DNA from: Agrypnia vestita
Taxonomy: Eukaryota > Arthropoda > Insecta > Trichoptera > Phryganeidae
NCBI GenBank assembly: GCA_016648135.1
Contig: JADDOH010000306.1
Span: 310,001-374,000 of the forward strand
Length of the DNA stretch: 64,000 nucleotides
Direction of reading: 5' to 3'
Shown here one piece after another: positions 9,900-19,735 of this stretch (positions within the stretch are counted from its first letter, which is position 1; each line of letters begins with the position of its first letter). A model generated the notes under the pieces. That model was not told the origin of the DNA. It saw nothing but the letters and a program-made list of their open reading frames with translations, and did not search any database. Position numbers and translations under genes: made by a program.

Positions 9900-12260
9900 T
9901 CTTCGACATTGCTCACGATAAAAGAAAAGGGGGGTACGGGTTTGATTTTATTTTATAAAGGGTAATTAATTTGGCATATTAGAACTTCGGAAATTACTGC
10001 GCTTTATTAAGTTGATTAGTCCGGCATATATAGAACTGATATTTGCAGATCTCCGGAAACTAGCTGTGCGTTATAAAGATACCTATTTTATGCTAAACAC
10101 GCGGGAAATTGTTAATAAATCTTGTAAAAATACCTATCTTATGCTAAATACGCGAGGTCCTGTTAAAAGAGTTTTAACTCAGAGTACGGGTTTGATTTTA
10201 TTTTATAAAGGTAATTAATCTGGCATATCGGAACTTCGGAAATCACTATGTTCTATAAAGTTAATTATTTTTGTCGTCTTACTAGGTTCACAGAATAATA
10301 TTCGCAGAATTTCAGGAAACGGTAGAGTTCAAATTTAGTTAAATTTTCGTTTTACTAAGTATAGTATTGGCGGATCTCTGGAAACTAGCTGTGCGTTATA
10401 AAGATACCTATTTTATGCTAATCACGCGGGAAGCTGTTAAAAGATAAAGGAGTTGTTACTAACAGATTCGATTTTAAATAAGTCTTATAAAATACCTATC
10501 TTTGCTAAATACGCGAGGTCTCATTTTAATTTTTACATTTGTAAGGCATATAATATTTCGTTATATGAAATGTTTCGATTAGACCGGGTTTATTTTAGTT
10601 ATCGAAAGAATATTTAGTTTATTTTAATAATTTTTTTTTGTTTATGTTTAATAGTAAGAGTCCGTTAAAATTATAGCGAATAAATTCTGGGATTAAAAAT
10701 ACGTCTAGTGAAAAATATATAGCTGATCTCGCGGGGTATCAGGTTCAGCCCATAATAATCTAGATTTTCATTTCGTTTAAAATTATATAGAGTAATTCCG
10801 TGAGAATCGGGGTTTATTTACAATTTCACAGATGTATAAATTCCATTATTCTAGAAAATTATATAAAATAATCTCGTGAGAATCGGGGTTTATTTACAAT
10901 TTCACAGATGTGTAAATTCCATTATTCTAGAAAATTATATAAAATAATCTCGTGAGAATCGGGACTTATTTACAATTTTACAGATGTATGAAATTTCATT
11001 ATTCTAAAAAATTATATAAAATAATCTCGTGGGGGTCGGGGTTTATTTACGGTTTTACAGAAGTACAAGTTTCACTATTTTATAAAGTATATAAAATTGC
11101 TTCCGTTCGGCCCGGGTTATCTTATATTATATAGGAAAACATAGGTCCCGCGCTATTAAAACATATAAAAACGTTTCATGTGGCCGGGATTATTACGCGC
11201 GTTGGGGAAAGTCTATAAGGTAAAAATATGTTTAATTTGATTCGGGTATTTTATATTTTATGAAAGATATTTGCCTCGCGGACTTAAACTATGAAAAAAT
11301 GTTTCAATTAGTTCTGGTTATACTTTAGGAGTGATGTAAACTTCGCGGTTGTATAATTTGGGTTACTTTGTATTATACGAAAACGTAAATCTCGCGTATA
11401 AAAACGCGTATAAAAAAGAACGTATATCATGTATTCAAACATATAAAAACTTCTAGTACATTGTTTCGATAGACCGGGGTTGTATTATACTTATAAAGAT
11501 GTTGTAGGGCCTCGTTATATTGAAAATATATATAAACCGCCTGGGGCCGGGTCTCCTTATTTATAAACTATATAAGATTTCGTTACATTTAGTTATATAA
11601 AATGCTATCGTTCGGGAATTCGCGTTTCATTTTAAGCATATATAAATATAGGGTCCCGTTTTAAACAATGTTAGTGTTTCGTTTAGAATTCGCGCCTTCA
11701 TTTAGTAAATATGAAACATGTAGATTTCAATTGGAACTATTTTAAAATGTTTCGTTTAGAAATTCGCGTCTTGTATTATAAATGTGAAAATTATAGTATT
11801 CGTTTTGAGCTAAAACGTGTGAACATAGAAACACTACAGCTTTGACCGCTATTTTGTTTACTATGCCTAGGACATTCTTGCGGTGTATTAGGCTTGATGG
11901 TAAAATTTAAACTCTTACTCTGTTTAAAATATACGTAGTGTCTCCGCCTAGATTGGCTTCACGATATACTTTATGAAATTTGTAAGTTCCGCTGTCCTAA
12001 AATTATATAAAATTACCTTCGTTTAGATCGGGTTATATCATATTCCTCGTGGAACGCGTAAACCTCGTTGTCCTGAAACTAAATAAGGATGTTTCATCTA
12101 GACCGGGTTCATTTTACATTTTAGGAAGAATATAAGTCCCGCGTCTTTCACTACATAAAATGGATTTGGTAAGATTGGGGTTGTTTATACTTGTAGAAAT
12201 TACAGAATCCCGTTATTCCTAAACTATATTAAAATGATAAATTATATTAAAATGATTTAA
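9900..12260. repeat. Degenerate satellite-like repeat field
   Basis: The same words recur at many divergent positions: TATAAAA, a GACCGGGTT or TCGGGGTTTATTT block, and CCCGTTATTCTAAAA or close variants. The clearest part is 10780-11100, about four units of 76 bp built on GAGAATCGGGGTTTATTTAC and ATTATATAAAATAATCTCG. At the left side a 60-bp block with GTACGGGTTTGATTTT recurs at 9935 and 10187, and a block with AACTAGCTGTGCGTTATAAA at 10057 and 10381. This reads as an old tandem array decayed at its edges and less so at its centre. Confidence 0.7.
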
Positions 12261-12346
12261 ACTATATTAAAATTTGCCGGAGAGTGGATATCAAATATTC
12301 GAGATGATAATAAAATTATATTAAGAATAATATAATTTTATTATCA

Positions 12347-12451
12347 ATGCACAAACTTGGCAATGAACTACCTACATATGTCGACATTTTAAATCTATCT
12401 CTCTCAAAATTTAAAAAATCATTATATGATCATTTCTTTTCAAAATATTAA
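12347..12451 (+). pseudogene. LINE ORF2 C-terminal fragment
   Basis: The reading MHKLGNELPTYVDILNLSLS continues to a LYDHFFSKY end and stop. This is the typical last 30-35 residues of jockey/CR1-type ORF2 (LP followed by a short helix with LS.S.FKK.L..HF). Everything upstream is missing, so the insertion is 5'-truncated. Confidence 0.75.
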
Positions 12452-12544
12452 ATTTTTATATAATGTCTTAAATTTTTTATATATATAGCTGGCTATTCAA
12501 ATTTAATATTGCTATATTATCGGTGAGTAAAAATTTCTGAGATC

Positions 12545-12995
12545 ACTACTTTACACTTTTTGCATATATACTTTTTTTACATATATGTCTAACCTCATTA
12601 TGTTTAAACTATGTATATATACTTTTTTACATTTATACCCTTTATTTTTCTTTTACATTTAATCGTTTGTTGTATTTTAATTATGTATAAACCTGCTACT
12701 TTACACTTTTGCATATATACCTTTTTTTACATATATGTCTAACCTCATTATGTTTAAACTATGTATATATATACTTTTTACATTTATACCCTTTATTTTT
12801 CTTTTACATTTAATCGTTTGTTGTATTTTAATTATGTATAAACCTGCTACTTTACACCTTTTTGCATATATACTTTTTTTACATACATGTCTAACCTCAT
12901 TATTTTTAAACTATGTATATATACTTTTTTACATTTATACCCTTTATTTTTCTTTTACATTTAATCGTTTGTTGTATTTTAATTATGTATAAACC
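12545..12995 (+). repeat. Three tandem 150-bp units in a LINE 3' UTR
   Basis: Each unit holds CTACTTTACACTTTT, CATATATGTCTAACCTCATT (or a one-base variant), ACCCTTTATTTTTC and TTAATTATGTATAAACCTG. Starts are near 12545, 12696 and 12846. Units differ mainly by T-run length. Confidence 0.93.
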
Positions 12996-13025
12996 TGTTG
13001 TAAAAGGCTATTAAGCCGTGTAATT

Positions 13026-13026
13026 A

Positions 13027-13098
<72 letters not shown>
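13026..13098. repeat. (AAT)n microsatellite, LINE tail
   Basis: About 23 AAT/ATA triplets with one break near 13061, directly after the hairpin that ends the LINE; probably grown from the tail. Confidence 0.95.
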
Positions 13099-13800
13099 GA
13101 ATAAAACTAAATCGGCGGACCCTAAAAGTAATATGTATTGACCTTATAAAGATGTAGACTAGTGGGGTTTTATTATAGAAGCAATCAATTCTTTAACAAC
13201 AACAAGTGGACAAGTGGTTGCTTCATGGGTTTGTTAAAACTTATAAATGGATGGAATCCTAGATTCAAAGCTTAATCCCGGTATTTCGGATAAATATAAG
13301 AATATGTAACATCGGAAAATAACGGGTAACGGGTTTTATGAAAAATATCGGTGCGTATAATCATTAGAGTATGATCATTAGAATTAGAGTCTAGTCTCGA
13401 TGACCCGGGTAAGTACGGATGCGTAAGGACTATGTTACAGTATTATTAAGATATATGAATACTTACAATTGTCGAGCTAGAGTCTAATTCCGGTATCCCG
13501 AGGAATATAAATTCAAAGAAAGGGAAATAATGTCTAGTTTCGGTTTGGTTAGAGTATATACACCGTATAGTTACAGAGGCTGGATACTAAGCCCCAGCTA
13601 CGGAAACTTAAAAACGCGTGATGGCAGGATCAAAGGTTAGGTCGCGAACTATAGTTAATTAGGGGCCTGTGAATCGTATGCGCGTGCAAGGCAAGTGTTC
13701 GCAATCCTTAGGTATAAAGTGAGGTACATAAAGTGAAACTACGATGCACTGGAATGGATATAATCGGCGGCAGATGGGTAAGTCATGTCATCCTCTTTCC
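13099..13800. other. Continuation of degenerate repeat-like DNA
   Basis: Loosely recurring phrases (GTCTAGTTTCGG, GAGTCTAGTCTCG, GAGTCTAATTCCGG) suggest decayed repeats like those left of the LINE. No gene seen. Confidence 0.45.
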
Positions 13801-13826
13801 GTTTTGAGATTATAACGATATATAAA

Positions 13827-14035
13827 GGTGGCGCACGATTAAGAAGAATGGTCTCGGGTTCGACACCCCAGACAGAGACGGAAGGAGCGCCGACAGTGAA
13901 AGTTAACCCCTGTACCGTAAACTTTAAATATACTTTTATCCACAGGTGTTTGTTTGCATGTTGAATCCGTACTGACCATAATAGGGGCGAATTAATTTGC
14001 CAAATAACCCTTCTCTGCATGTGTGTGAACTTCCA
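13827..14035 (+). repeat. tRNA-like SINE candidate
   Basis: GGTGGCGCACGATTAAGA is followed by a B-box match in TCTCGGGTTCGACACCCC and about 150 bp of body. Arm spacing fits a tRNA-derived head but I see no second copy in this window. Confidence 0.45.
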
Positions 14036-14146
14036 GGGATCGCGCGGCCCGTGTGCTCGACGCCGAACTTAATTATTCATTTCTATTTATTTATTTAATT
14101 GATGATTCATTAACTAATTAGGTATTTATTTGTCTATTCATATGCC

Positions 14147-15085
14147 GCGTCCCAGTTATATACAGTCAGGCGGCGTTTCGATAGCATCATCATCATCACC
14201 ATCATCAGCAGTGTCCCAGTTATATATTGTCAGGAGACGTTTCAATAGTATCATCATCATCATCTTCATTAGCAGCGTCCCAGTTGTATATAGTCTGGAG
14301 GCGTTTCGATAGTATCTTCATCAACATCATCATTAGCAGGGTCCCAGTTATATATAGTCAGGAGGCGTTTCGATAGTATCATCATCAACATCATCATTAG
14401 CGGTGTCCCAGTTATATATCGTCAGGAGACGTTTCGATAGTATCATCAACATCATCATCATAGCAGTGTCCCAGTTATATATCGTCAGGAGGTGTTTCGA
14501 TAGCATCATCATCATCACCATCATCATTAGCGGTGTTTCAGCTATATATCGTCAGGAGTCGTTATGATAGTATCATCATCATCATTAGCGGTGTTTCGGC
14601 TATATATAGTCAGGAGACGTTACGATAGTATCATCATCATCATCATCATCACTAGCGGTGGTTCAGCTATATATCGTCAGGAGGCGTTTCGATAGTATCA
14701 TCAACATCATCATCATTAGCAGTGTCCCAGTTATATATCGTCAGGAGACGTTCCAATAGTATCATCATCATCATCATCATTAGCGGTGTCCCAGTCATAT
14801 ATAGTCAGGAGGCGTTCCGATAGTATCATCATCATCATTGGCGGTGTCTCAGATATATATCGTCAGGAAACGTTACGATAGTATCATCATCATCATCATC
14901 ATCACTAGCGGTGGTTCAGATAAATATCATCAGGTGACGTTTCGATAGTGACAACATCATCTTCATCAGTGAAGGCAGGGTTCCAGTTACACATCAGCCG
15001 GAGAAAATTAGGCAGATCCCATCATCATCGATGGCAGGATTCTAGCTGTACACCATTTGGAGAAAATACACCGACATCCCTGGCC
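14147..15085. repeat. Minisatellite of 64-bp units with (TCA)n tracts
   Basis: Thirteen clear units and two decayed ones at the right end. The unit is GTGTCCCAGTTATATAT, GTCAGGAGRCGTTTCGATAG, then a run of ATC/ATCA triplets and TTAGCR. Lengths range from about 58 to 68 bp; most variation is in the number of TCA triplets, so steps are largely multiples of three. Variants alternate (GTCCCAG versus GTTTCAG or GTTCAG cores), suggesting higher-order expansion. Confidence 0.95.
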
Positions 15086-15830
15086 AGGGGCTAGGCATAT
15101 CCCTACTGTCCAGATCCACCTTTCCATCTACTAATACGAGGGGTCATGGCCTCGTGAAACCACATGGCAACCAACCATTACAAGTATTTATTTATGTATT
15201 GTATATGTAAGTATATGTATGTATATTATATTTTATTAGTATGTATCTATTCGTACGTAGTGTATGAGGGGGCTCTTCACGGGTGGCACAACACCCGTGC
15301 GGATGTCTTCCCTCGTCTGGAATGGATTGAACGTATTGATGCATACCAGATTATAATAAGTACTACCTGGGAGGGTGATTGCAGTCACTGTAGTGTCGCG
15401 AATGGCCAATGGGCTGTAGTTGCTCACAGGCGAGGGTTGGGGAGCCTAGGAAACTCCCCCTCCCCACTCGCATATTTTTGACTTGACAGGTGGCCCGGGA
15501 CCATCTTTACAGTAGCTTCAGTATATATACCGTAGTTTAACTTAGTTTAACCTGGAGGAGTTGGAATTCGGGGGGCGAACTGGCTCTGAGCCCGGACGCC
15601 AGACACTGACGCGAGGGATGGTGCGGTACTTTGCACAGAAGAGGAGCCATCACAAGCTATTGTTAATATTTGAGCTGGCATTGGCTGACATGCTGAAAAG
15701 TGATAAGTATTGTTATCATTCTGTTATAGTTAAAAAATATATTTGTCGATAAATCAAGCCTGCGCTCTAATCTTGAATCAAACGGGTTTCAACCAATACT
15801 GTTTTTCCCTTTATGAATTTTTTTTCGTCA
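15086..15830. other. Unassigned, locally GC-richer DNA
   Basis: 15230-15660 is less AT-rich than its surroundings and has open frames of 105 (15164-15481) and 63 codons (15561-15752) on the plus strand, with no motif I recognise. A host exon or a TE fragment are both possible. Confidence 0.35.
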
Positions 15831-15844
15831 TATCGGTATAATGT

Positions 15845-15910
15845 TGCGGCCCGCGTAACTTAGCAAACATGTGTATGTGGCCCGAAGAAAAAAAACGTTG
15901 AGTACCGCTG
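15845..15910 (-). repeat. Possible hAT terminal fragment
   Basis: The right end reads, on the minus strand, CAGCGGTACTCAACGTTTTT, like hAT terminal repeats (CAG-rGG-..CAA), followed inwards by TTCGGGCCACATA and CGCGGGCCGCA. The other end is not found. Confidence 0.35.
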
Positions 15911-15939
15911 GTCTAGACCATGCGCTTAATTTTTATATA

Positions 15940-16330
15940 ATTTTTTTTATTTAAAATATAATGGAAACCTAAAAGGTTTATAGATAACATTTTTAAATGA
16001 TTCAGTATAAGAAATAATAATAATATGATTTAAATACAAAGTAATTTTTTTATAGTTGGCCGAGTTTTAACATTTTTGTCACATCTGTTTTGAATTTGTC
16101 AGTGGTCAGTTGTTTGGTCTGTTGTGGCAGGTCATTGTATAGTTTTAATCCGTTGCAAATTAGTCGGGATTGTCCTGTTTTTATTTTGGCGTGTGTTATG
16201 TGATAGTTTTGAGCCATTCTAGTGTTGTGTTGATGTTTTTCATGTATTTTGTGTAATTTTATGTCTTCGCGGAGATTGACGAGGAAAGTTTTTTTTTCTT
16301 TACTCCGACCCACGTACGGTGGTGGCAATT
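15940..16330 (-). mobile_element. LINE 3' end (family shared with 62518)
   Basis: The minus strand holds the last ORF2 residues, a short 3' UTR and a terminal hairpin AAACCTTTTAGGTTT. The 150 bp from 15945 to 16090 match 62518-62690 closely, so two copies lie in the window in the same orientation. 5'-truncated. Confidence 0.78.
16050..16328 (-). pseudogene. LINE ORF2 C-terminal fragment
   Basis: 92 codons. The part NTRMAQNYHITHAKIKTGQS followed by GLKLYNDLPQQTKQL and KFKTDVTKML matches the C-terminal tail of CR1/jockey-type ORF2 proteins (basic segment, then G..LYN.LP, then a KFK helix). No catalytic motif is included. Confidence 0.72.
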
Positions 16331-16570
16331 CTGTCCATCATAGTACACAATGTTTTCATTTTATTTAATAACAATTTTGAAATCATACTTATTTTGAAAA
16401 GGGAATGAGATTATCTATTGGATAGGAAGCTACGCATGGACTTGAGAAATTATTTTATTTAGGGGTGGGATTTAAACATATAGAGATAAACCAAACAAGG
16501 AGAGAAAGTTGCAATGCATTATCGCAACTATTTACGTAGACCTTTAATCAATCGAATAACGATAATCTAG
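16331..16570. other. AT-rich DNA with a diverged exon-like unit
   Basis: At 16497-16560 there is GGAGAGAAAGTTGCAATG followed by CATTATCGCAACTATTTA, a diverged relative of the units at 17561-18060. Otherwise nothing seen. Confidence 0.5.
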
Positions 16571-16572
16571 TG

Positions 16573-16775
16573 ACTTTCGGTCGTGTTCTGAAAATAATAC
16601 AGTTTTCTGGTTTGCGTCTTCTGGGGTGTTGTGGTGTGTTTTTTCGACCTTTCTGGCCGACGTTTCGGTTCCCATTGCAGGGTCCATCATCAAGGCTGAT
16701 GTGTTGATACCCCAGAAGACACAAACCAGGAGATTCTGAGCGACCGTGAAAACCTAAGAACATTCTTAATAAAAT
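16573..16775. mobile_element. Foldback element, family A copy 1
   Basis: Arms TCTGGTTTGCGTCTTCTGGG (about 16603) and its near-reverse complement on the right (16705-16735) enclose a central hammerhead-like motif. Related copies lie at 19495, 23285 and 36700. Confidence 0.6.
16655..16697 (-). ncRNA. Hammerhead-like motif, family A (decayed)
   Basis: Minus strand: AGCC, TTGATGAT, stem GGACCC with GGGAACC, GAAAC, GTC, GGCC. Stem I GCC/GGC closes it. C3 of the CTGA box is changed to T, so the core is not intact. Confidence 0.45.
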
Positions 16776-17530
16776 AGTTATTTTGGTCACCCCAGATCAC
16801 CCCAGAACTCAATAAGGGGCGTACTTATTTATGACCGAGTAATTACTTAATTTATTTACGTTTACAACTTTCGCCCTTAATGAATTTACAATTATTAGAA
16901 GAGACCTTTAGAAAGTAGTCATGAATCTACATGGTCTAATTGAAATGATATGTTGATTGAGGTGAATGTGGAGTATAAGGGATCCATAAACAATTGAAAT
17001 AATTGGGATTATAAATAATAAGTCATTAAAAACACAAGACAAGAAGCAGAAATTGAATCCTATATATGCGAAGGGTAGATAGCATTTTGCAACACGAAAC
17101 AGTTGTGCAGTAGTGGTATATAAACCATTTTAAATTAAAATAAATACGTCGATATTTTAGTACACATTCATGGATTGTAATATCGGGCCTCCACGGTGTT
17201 CTTAAAATATGTTGAATATGTTTTGATGTTCTTAAAAAATACCTGTTTATTTGACGTCGAAGCGATATTTTTATCATCACGCAAACCTGTCATTGCAATC
17301 TGGATTATTGTCTCAAATACAAGTTTTTGATGAATTTATATAAAATAAGTACTAATATTATTTATAAAATTGGATAATTCAGTTTGTTGCACACACATTT
17401 ATTAATTTCTTAAGTCAAAGAGATCAAATATTAAATTAAATCAAATATTTTCGTCACAACGATAGAAATATTGACATTTAACAAATCTCTATTTTTGAGT
17501 GTTGGGTAATAATAATCTTGATGTTTTCAG
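16776..17530. other. AT-rich DNA, no gene seen
   Basis: No coding motif. The last bases (GATGTTTTCAG) form a good splice-acceptor-like end before the first full exon-like unit. Confidence 0.5.
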
Positions 17531-18017
17531 AATTTGACTGAATATGGTCAGAACGTTGCAATCGATTATCGCAACCATTTAGATTTGTTATCAGTGTCAA
17601 ATATCGACAGACTGGCGACTTTTTATAAATAGCTAATGCTAATAATTATTCTATGTAAGTTGAGTGATAGTATCCTTAGTAATCAAAATGTTTATCTCTA
17701 TACTAGGGAGAGAAAGCTGCAATGAATTATCGCAACCATTTAGGTTTGTTATCAGTGTCAAATATCGACAGACTGGCGACTTTTTATAAATAGCTAATGC
17801 TAAGAATTATTTTATGTAAGTTGTAAATGTAGTTTCCTTAGTAATCAAATAGTTTTATTTACATACTAGGGAGAGAAAGCTGCAATGGATTATCGCAACC
17901 ATTTAGACTTGATATCAGAGTCAAATATTGACAAGGTGTCGACTTTTTGAATTCGCTAAGAATAATTGTCTGTAAGTGGAGTGATAATGCATATTAATGA
18001 AATATTTTTATTGATAG
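17531..18017 (+). repeat. Tandem array of exon-like units with mini-introns
   Basis: Three units plus the start of a fourth. Exon-like blocks 17531-17654, 17707-17815, 17870-17971 and 18018 onward each contain a form of GCAATGGATTATCGCAACCA. Blocks 1-3 each end in GTAAGT (17655, 17816, 17972). The gaps are 52, 54 and 46 bp, start GTAAGT, turn T-rich and end TAG before GGAGA. Blocks 2 and 3 have an ATG and a 21-23-codon frame (MNYRNHLGLLSVSNIDRL; MDYRNHLDLISESNIDKV) closed by a stop; block 1 has ATC instead of ATG. If transcribed, the gaps would make minimal-size insect introns. It could be a host gene with duplicated cassette or 5' UTR exons, a non-coding RNA, or a repeat that happens to carry splice-like ends. 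Confidence 0.55.
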
Positions 18018-18266
18018 GGAGAAAATTTTACAATGGATTATCGCAACCACTTACATCCTTTATCAACAAGAATCGGTGGACTGGATGGTTTCACATTTGT
18101 GCTGGTCCAGACCAGTCGCGTCGAGCGAATACCACCAATCAGGAGATCGACGTGGCTAACCAGGTCCCGACCGCCGAGAAGTACAAGCACTCTTTCGCCG
18201 ACCGCCGTAGCCATCGTGAATAATATTTCTGTACTCAACGCCACCTCTGTAAATTTTTGTCAATAA
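18018..18266 (+). CDS. Candidate terminal exon of the tandem unit array
   Basis: After a TAG acceptor-like site at 18015-18017 the conserved start GCAATGGATTATCGCAACCA (here ACAATGG) opens a 77-codon frame (18033-18266). The first residues, MDYRNHLHPLSTRIGG, agree with the upstream units; the rest does not. The stop overlaps AATAAA at 18262. From about 18085 the DNA is shared with 43214-43430, so the downstream part is a repeat and not unique exon sequence. A second frame through the shared part gives TNQEIDVANQVPTAEKY and SFADRRSHRE, which is similar in the other copy. I do not know the function. Confidence 0.3.
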   Translation, partial: GENFTMDYRNHLHPLSTRIGGLDGFTFVLVQTSRVERIPPIRRSTWLTRSRPPRSTSTLSPTAVAIVNNISVLNATSVNFCQ

Positions 18267-18298
18267 ATTACCACAGTTAATCGTGAGTATAATTTACA
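18085..18298 (+). repeat. LTR-like or coding repeat, copy 1
   Basis: Homologous to the reverse complement of 43214-43430. The last 35 bp, from AATAAATTACCACAGTTAAT to GTATAATTTAC, are identical. A polyadenylation signal close to a sharp end is what a solo LTR would show, but the left edge lacks a clear TG. Conservation of SFAD and TNQE words in one frame also allows a coding origin. Confidence 0.55.
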
Positions 18299-19490
18299 CC
18301 TTGTAAGATCTACTTATTCTTCTTCTTCTACTTATCATCTACTTATGCTGAAACATCTCACGCATTACACGCGCACTCACACAATACACATTATGTGCCA
18401 GCACAAGGAGATGCCTTTGGATGGATGGGCATATTCTTCTCTCAGAACATTTAAAAATACACACCTAACCCGCCAAATAAGTATTTTTAATCATTCTACG
18501 GCGACTATATGCACAGGTAATGCATCATTATCACCATCATCATTACCACCGATCCATTGTAGATCTGTCTCCTCACGTAGGAATTTTCAGCATTGTCGTC
18601 TATCCTTACAGGATATCTCCAGTCATGGAACACCAAGTTTTCTCGCATCTTTCTTATTATTACCTCCATATCTTCTTCGAAAACATGCCTGCCACTATCA
18701 GATAAAAGTATTATTGACATTTTATATTTGTGATATGATATGATAACCGACGATAATCGCATTAAATTATTAAGTGCAACAACTTATTTCTTTTATTATC
18801 TGCAAAAAAATAAGTATATGACTATTTGTTTCGCTGCGCATAATACTCGAATGCAATTAATAAGTTTCAGTAATAATACTTTTACTAATGATGACAGATT
18901 ATTATAAATTATATTAACCCTATTACTTCTACTGAGACTACAAAAAAGTAGTAGATTGAAGTTTGCTTCACCTGTCTATGAGAGATTTTGATTATCTGGA
19001 AAGTTAAGTAAACTCAGTAGAATCATGAATAATAATCTCTATAAAGTAATCGCCAAATCCATCAATAATATAGTTTTATTAATATTTACTACGTTTGGGA
19101 AAGAGAGGTTTATCTGTTACAAACATTCGATTATTTCATTGGTTTCAAGCATTTTCTGTGATTCACATCTGTATGTTAATGCGTAAATACAAAAAGAAGT
19201 TGCCCAAAAACATCGAGTATATTCGATCCAATAAATTGTATTATTATATGAGAAATGCGGGATTGATGTACTGTATTCTTAGCTTGACTCAAAGGTGTTA
19301 GTGTGATTGGACTGTGATTATTAATCGGGACTGTTATCGCTGTTTTACGATACTATGACGATAAACGAAGTATATTAAAAAAAATATTAATATTACTACG
19401 AATTTGACATTTAATTCACAGATTCTACATTATCACAAATATAAATAAAATGAAAATACAGCGAAACACAAAGCAGTGTGTAAATAAAAA
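18299..19490. other. AT-rich DNA, no gene seen
   Basis: A frame of 132 codons on the plus strand (18345-18743) and 85 on the minus (18505-18762) show no known motif. Contains a short CATCATTA run near 18523. Confidence 0.45.
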
Positions 19491-19494
19491 TGAT

Positions 19495-19735
19495 ATCAGG
19501 ATTTCGTAACCGTAATCTGTGTAGAGTTTTCTGAACTATTCTGTCGTATTTCCGATCTCTCGGGCTTCAGATCCCTGTAGGGTTCATCATCAGGGCTGAT
19601 ATTGCCGGTTGTTCTATATCTATGATGCTTTTCATTGTGTTTTAGGGAGTCCCATTGAATTAAGTGATACAGAACCTTCGCGCCATAAATCCACCCTTGG
19701 TATCGAGTTAAAATTCTAATAAAAATCACGAGCCA
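19495..19735 (-). repeat. Foldback family A, decayed copy 2
   Basis: Core at 19559-19597 on the minus strand: AGCC, CTGATGAT, GAACCC with GGGATCT, then GAAGC in place of GAAAC. Flanks show only scattered similarity to the other copies. Confidence 0.45.

Larger units (their letters stand above)
12344..13098 (+). mobile_element. 3' end of a jockey/CR1-like LINE
   Basis: Begins with the last residues of a LINE ORF2 (12347-12451), continues with a 3' UTR made of three 150-bp units (12545-12995), then a terminal hairpin AAGGCTATTAAGCCG and an (AAT)n tail. The same end organisation, with different sequence, is found at 50650 and 59530. Confidence 0.8.

Noticed and set aside
12735..12992. 85-codon plus frame with a repeated hydrophobic peptide
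   Set aside because: It is the translation of the tandem 150-bp LINE 3' UTR units.
14130..15000. CRISPR-like array (regular units with variable parts)
   Set aside because: The variable parts are TCA triplet runs and not unique spacers, and all other evidence says insect nuclear DNA.
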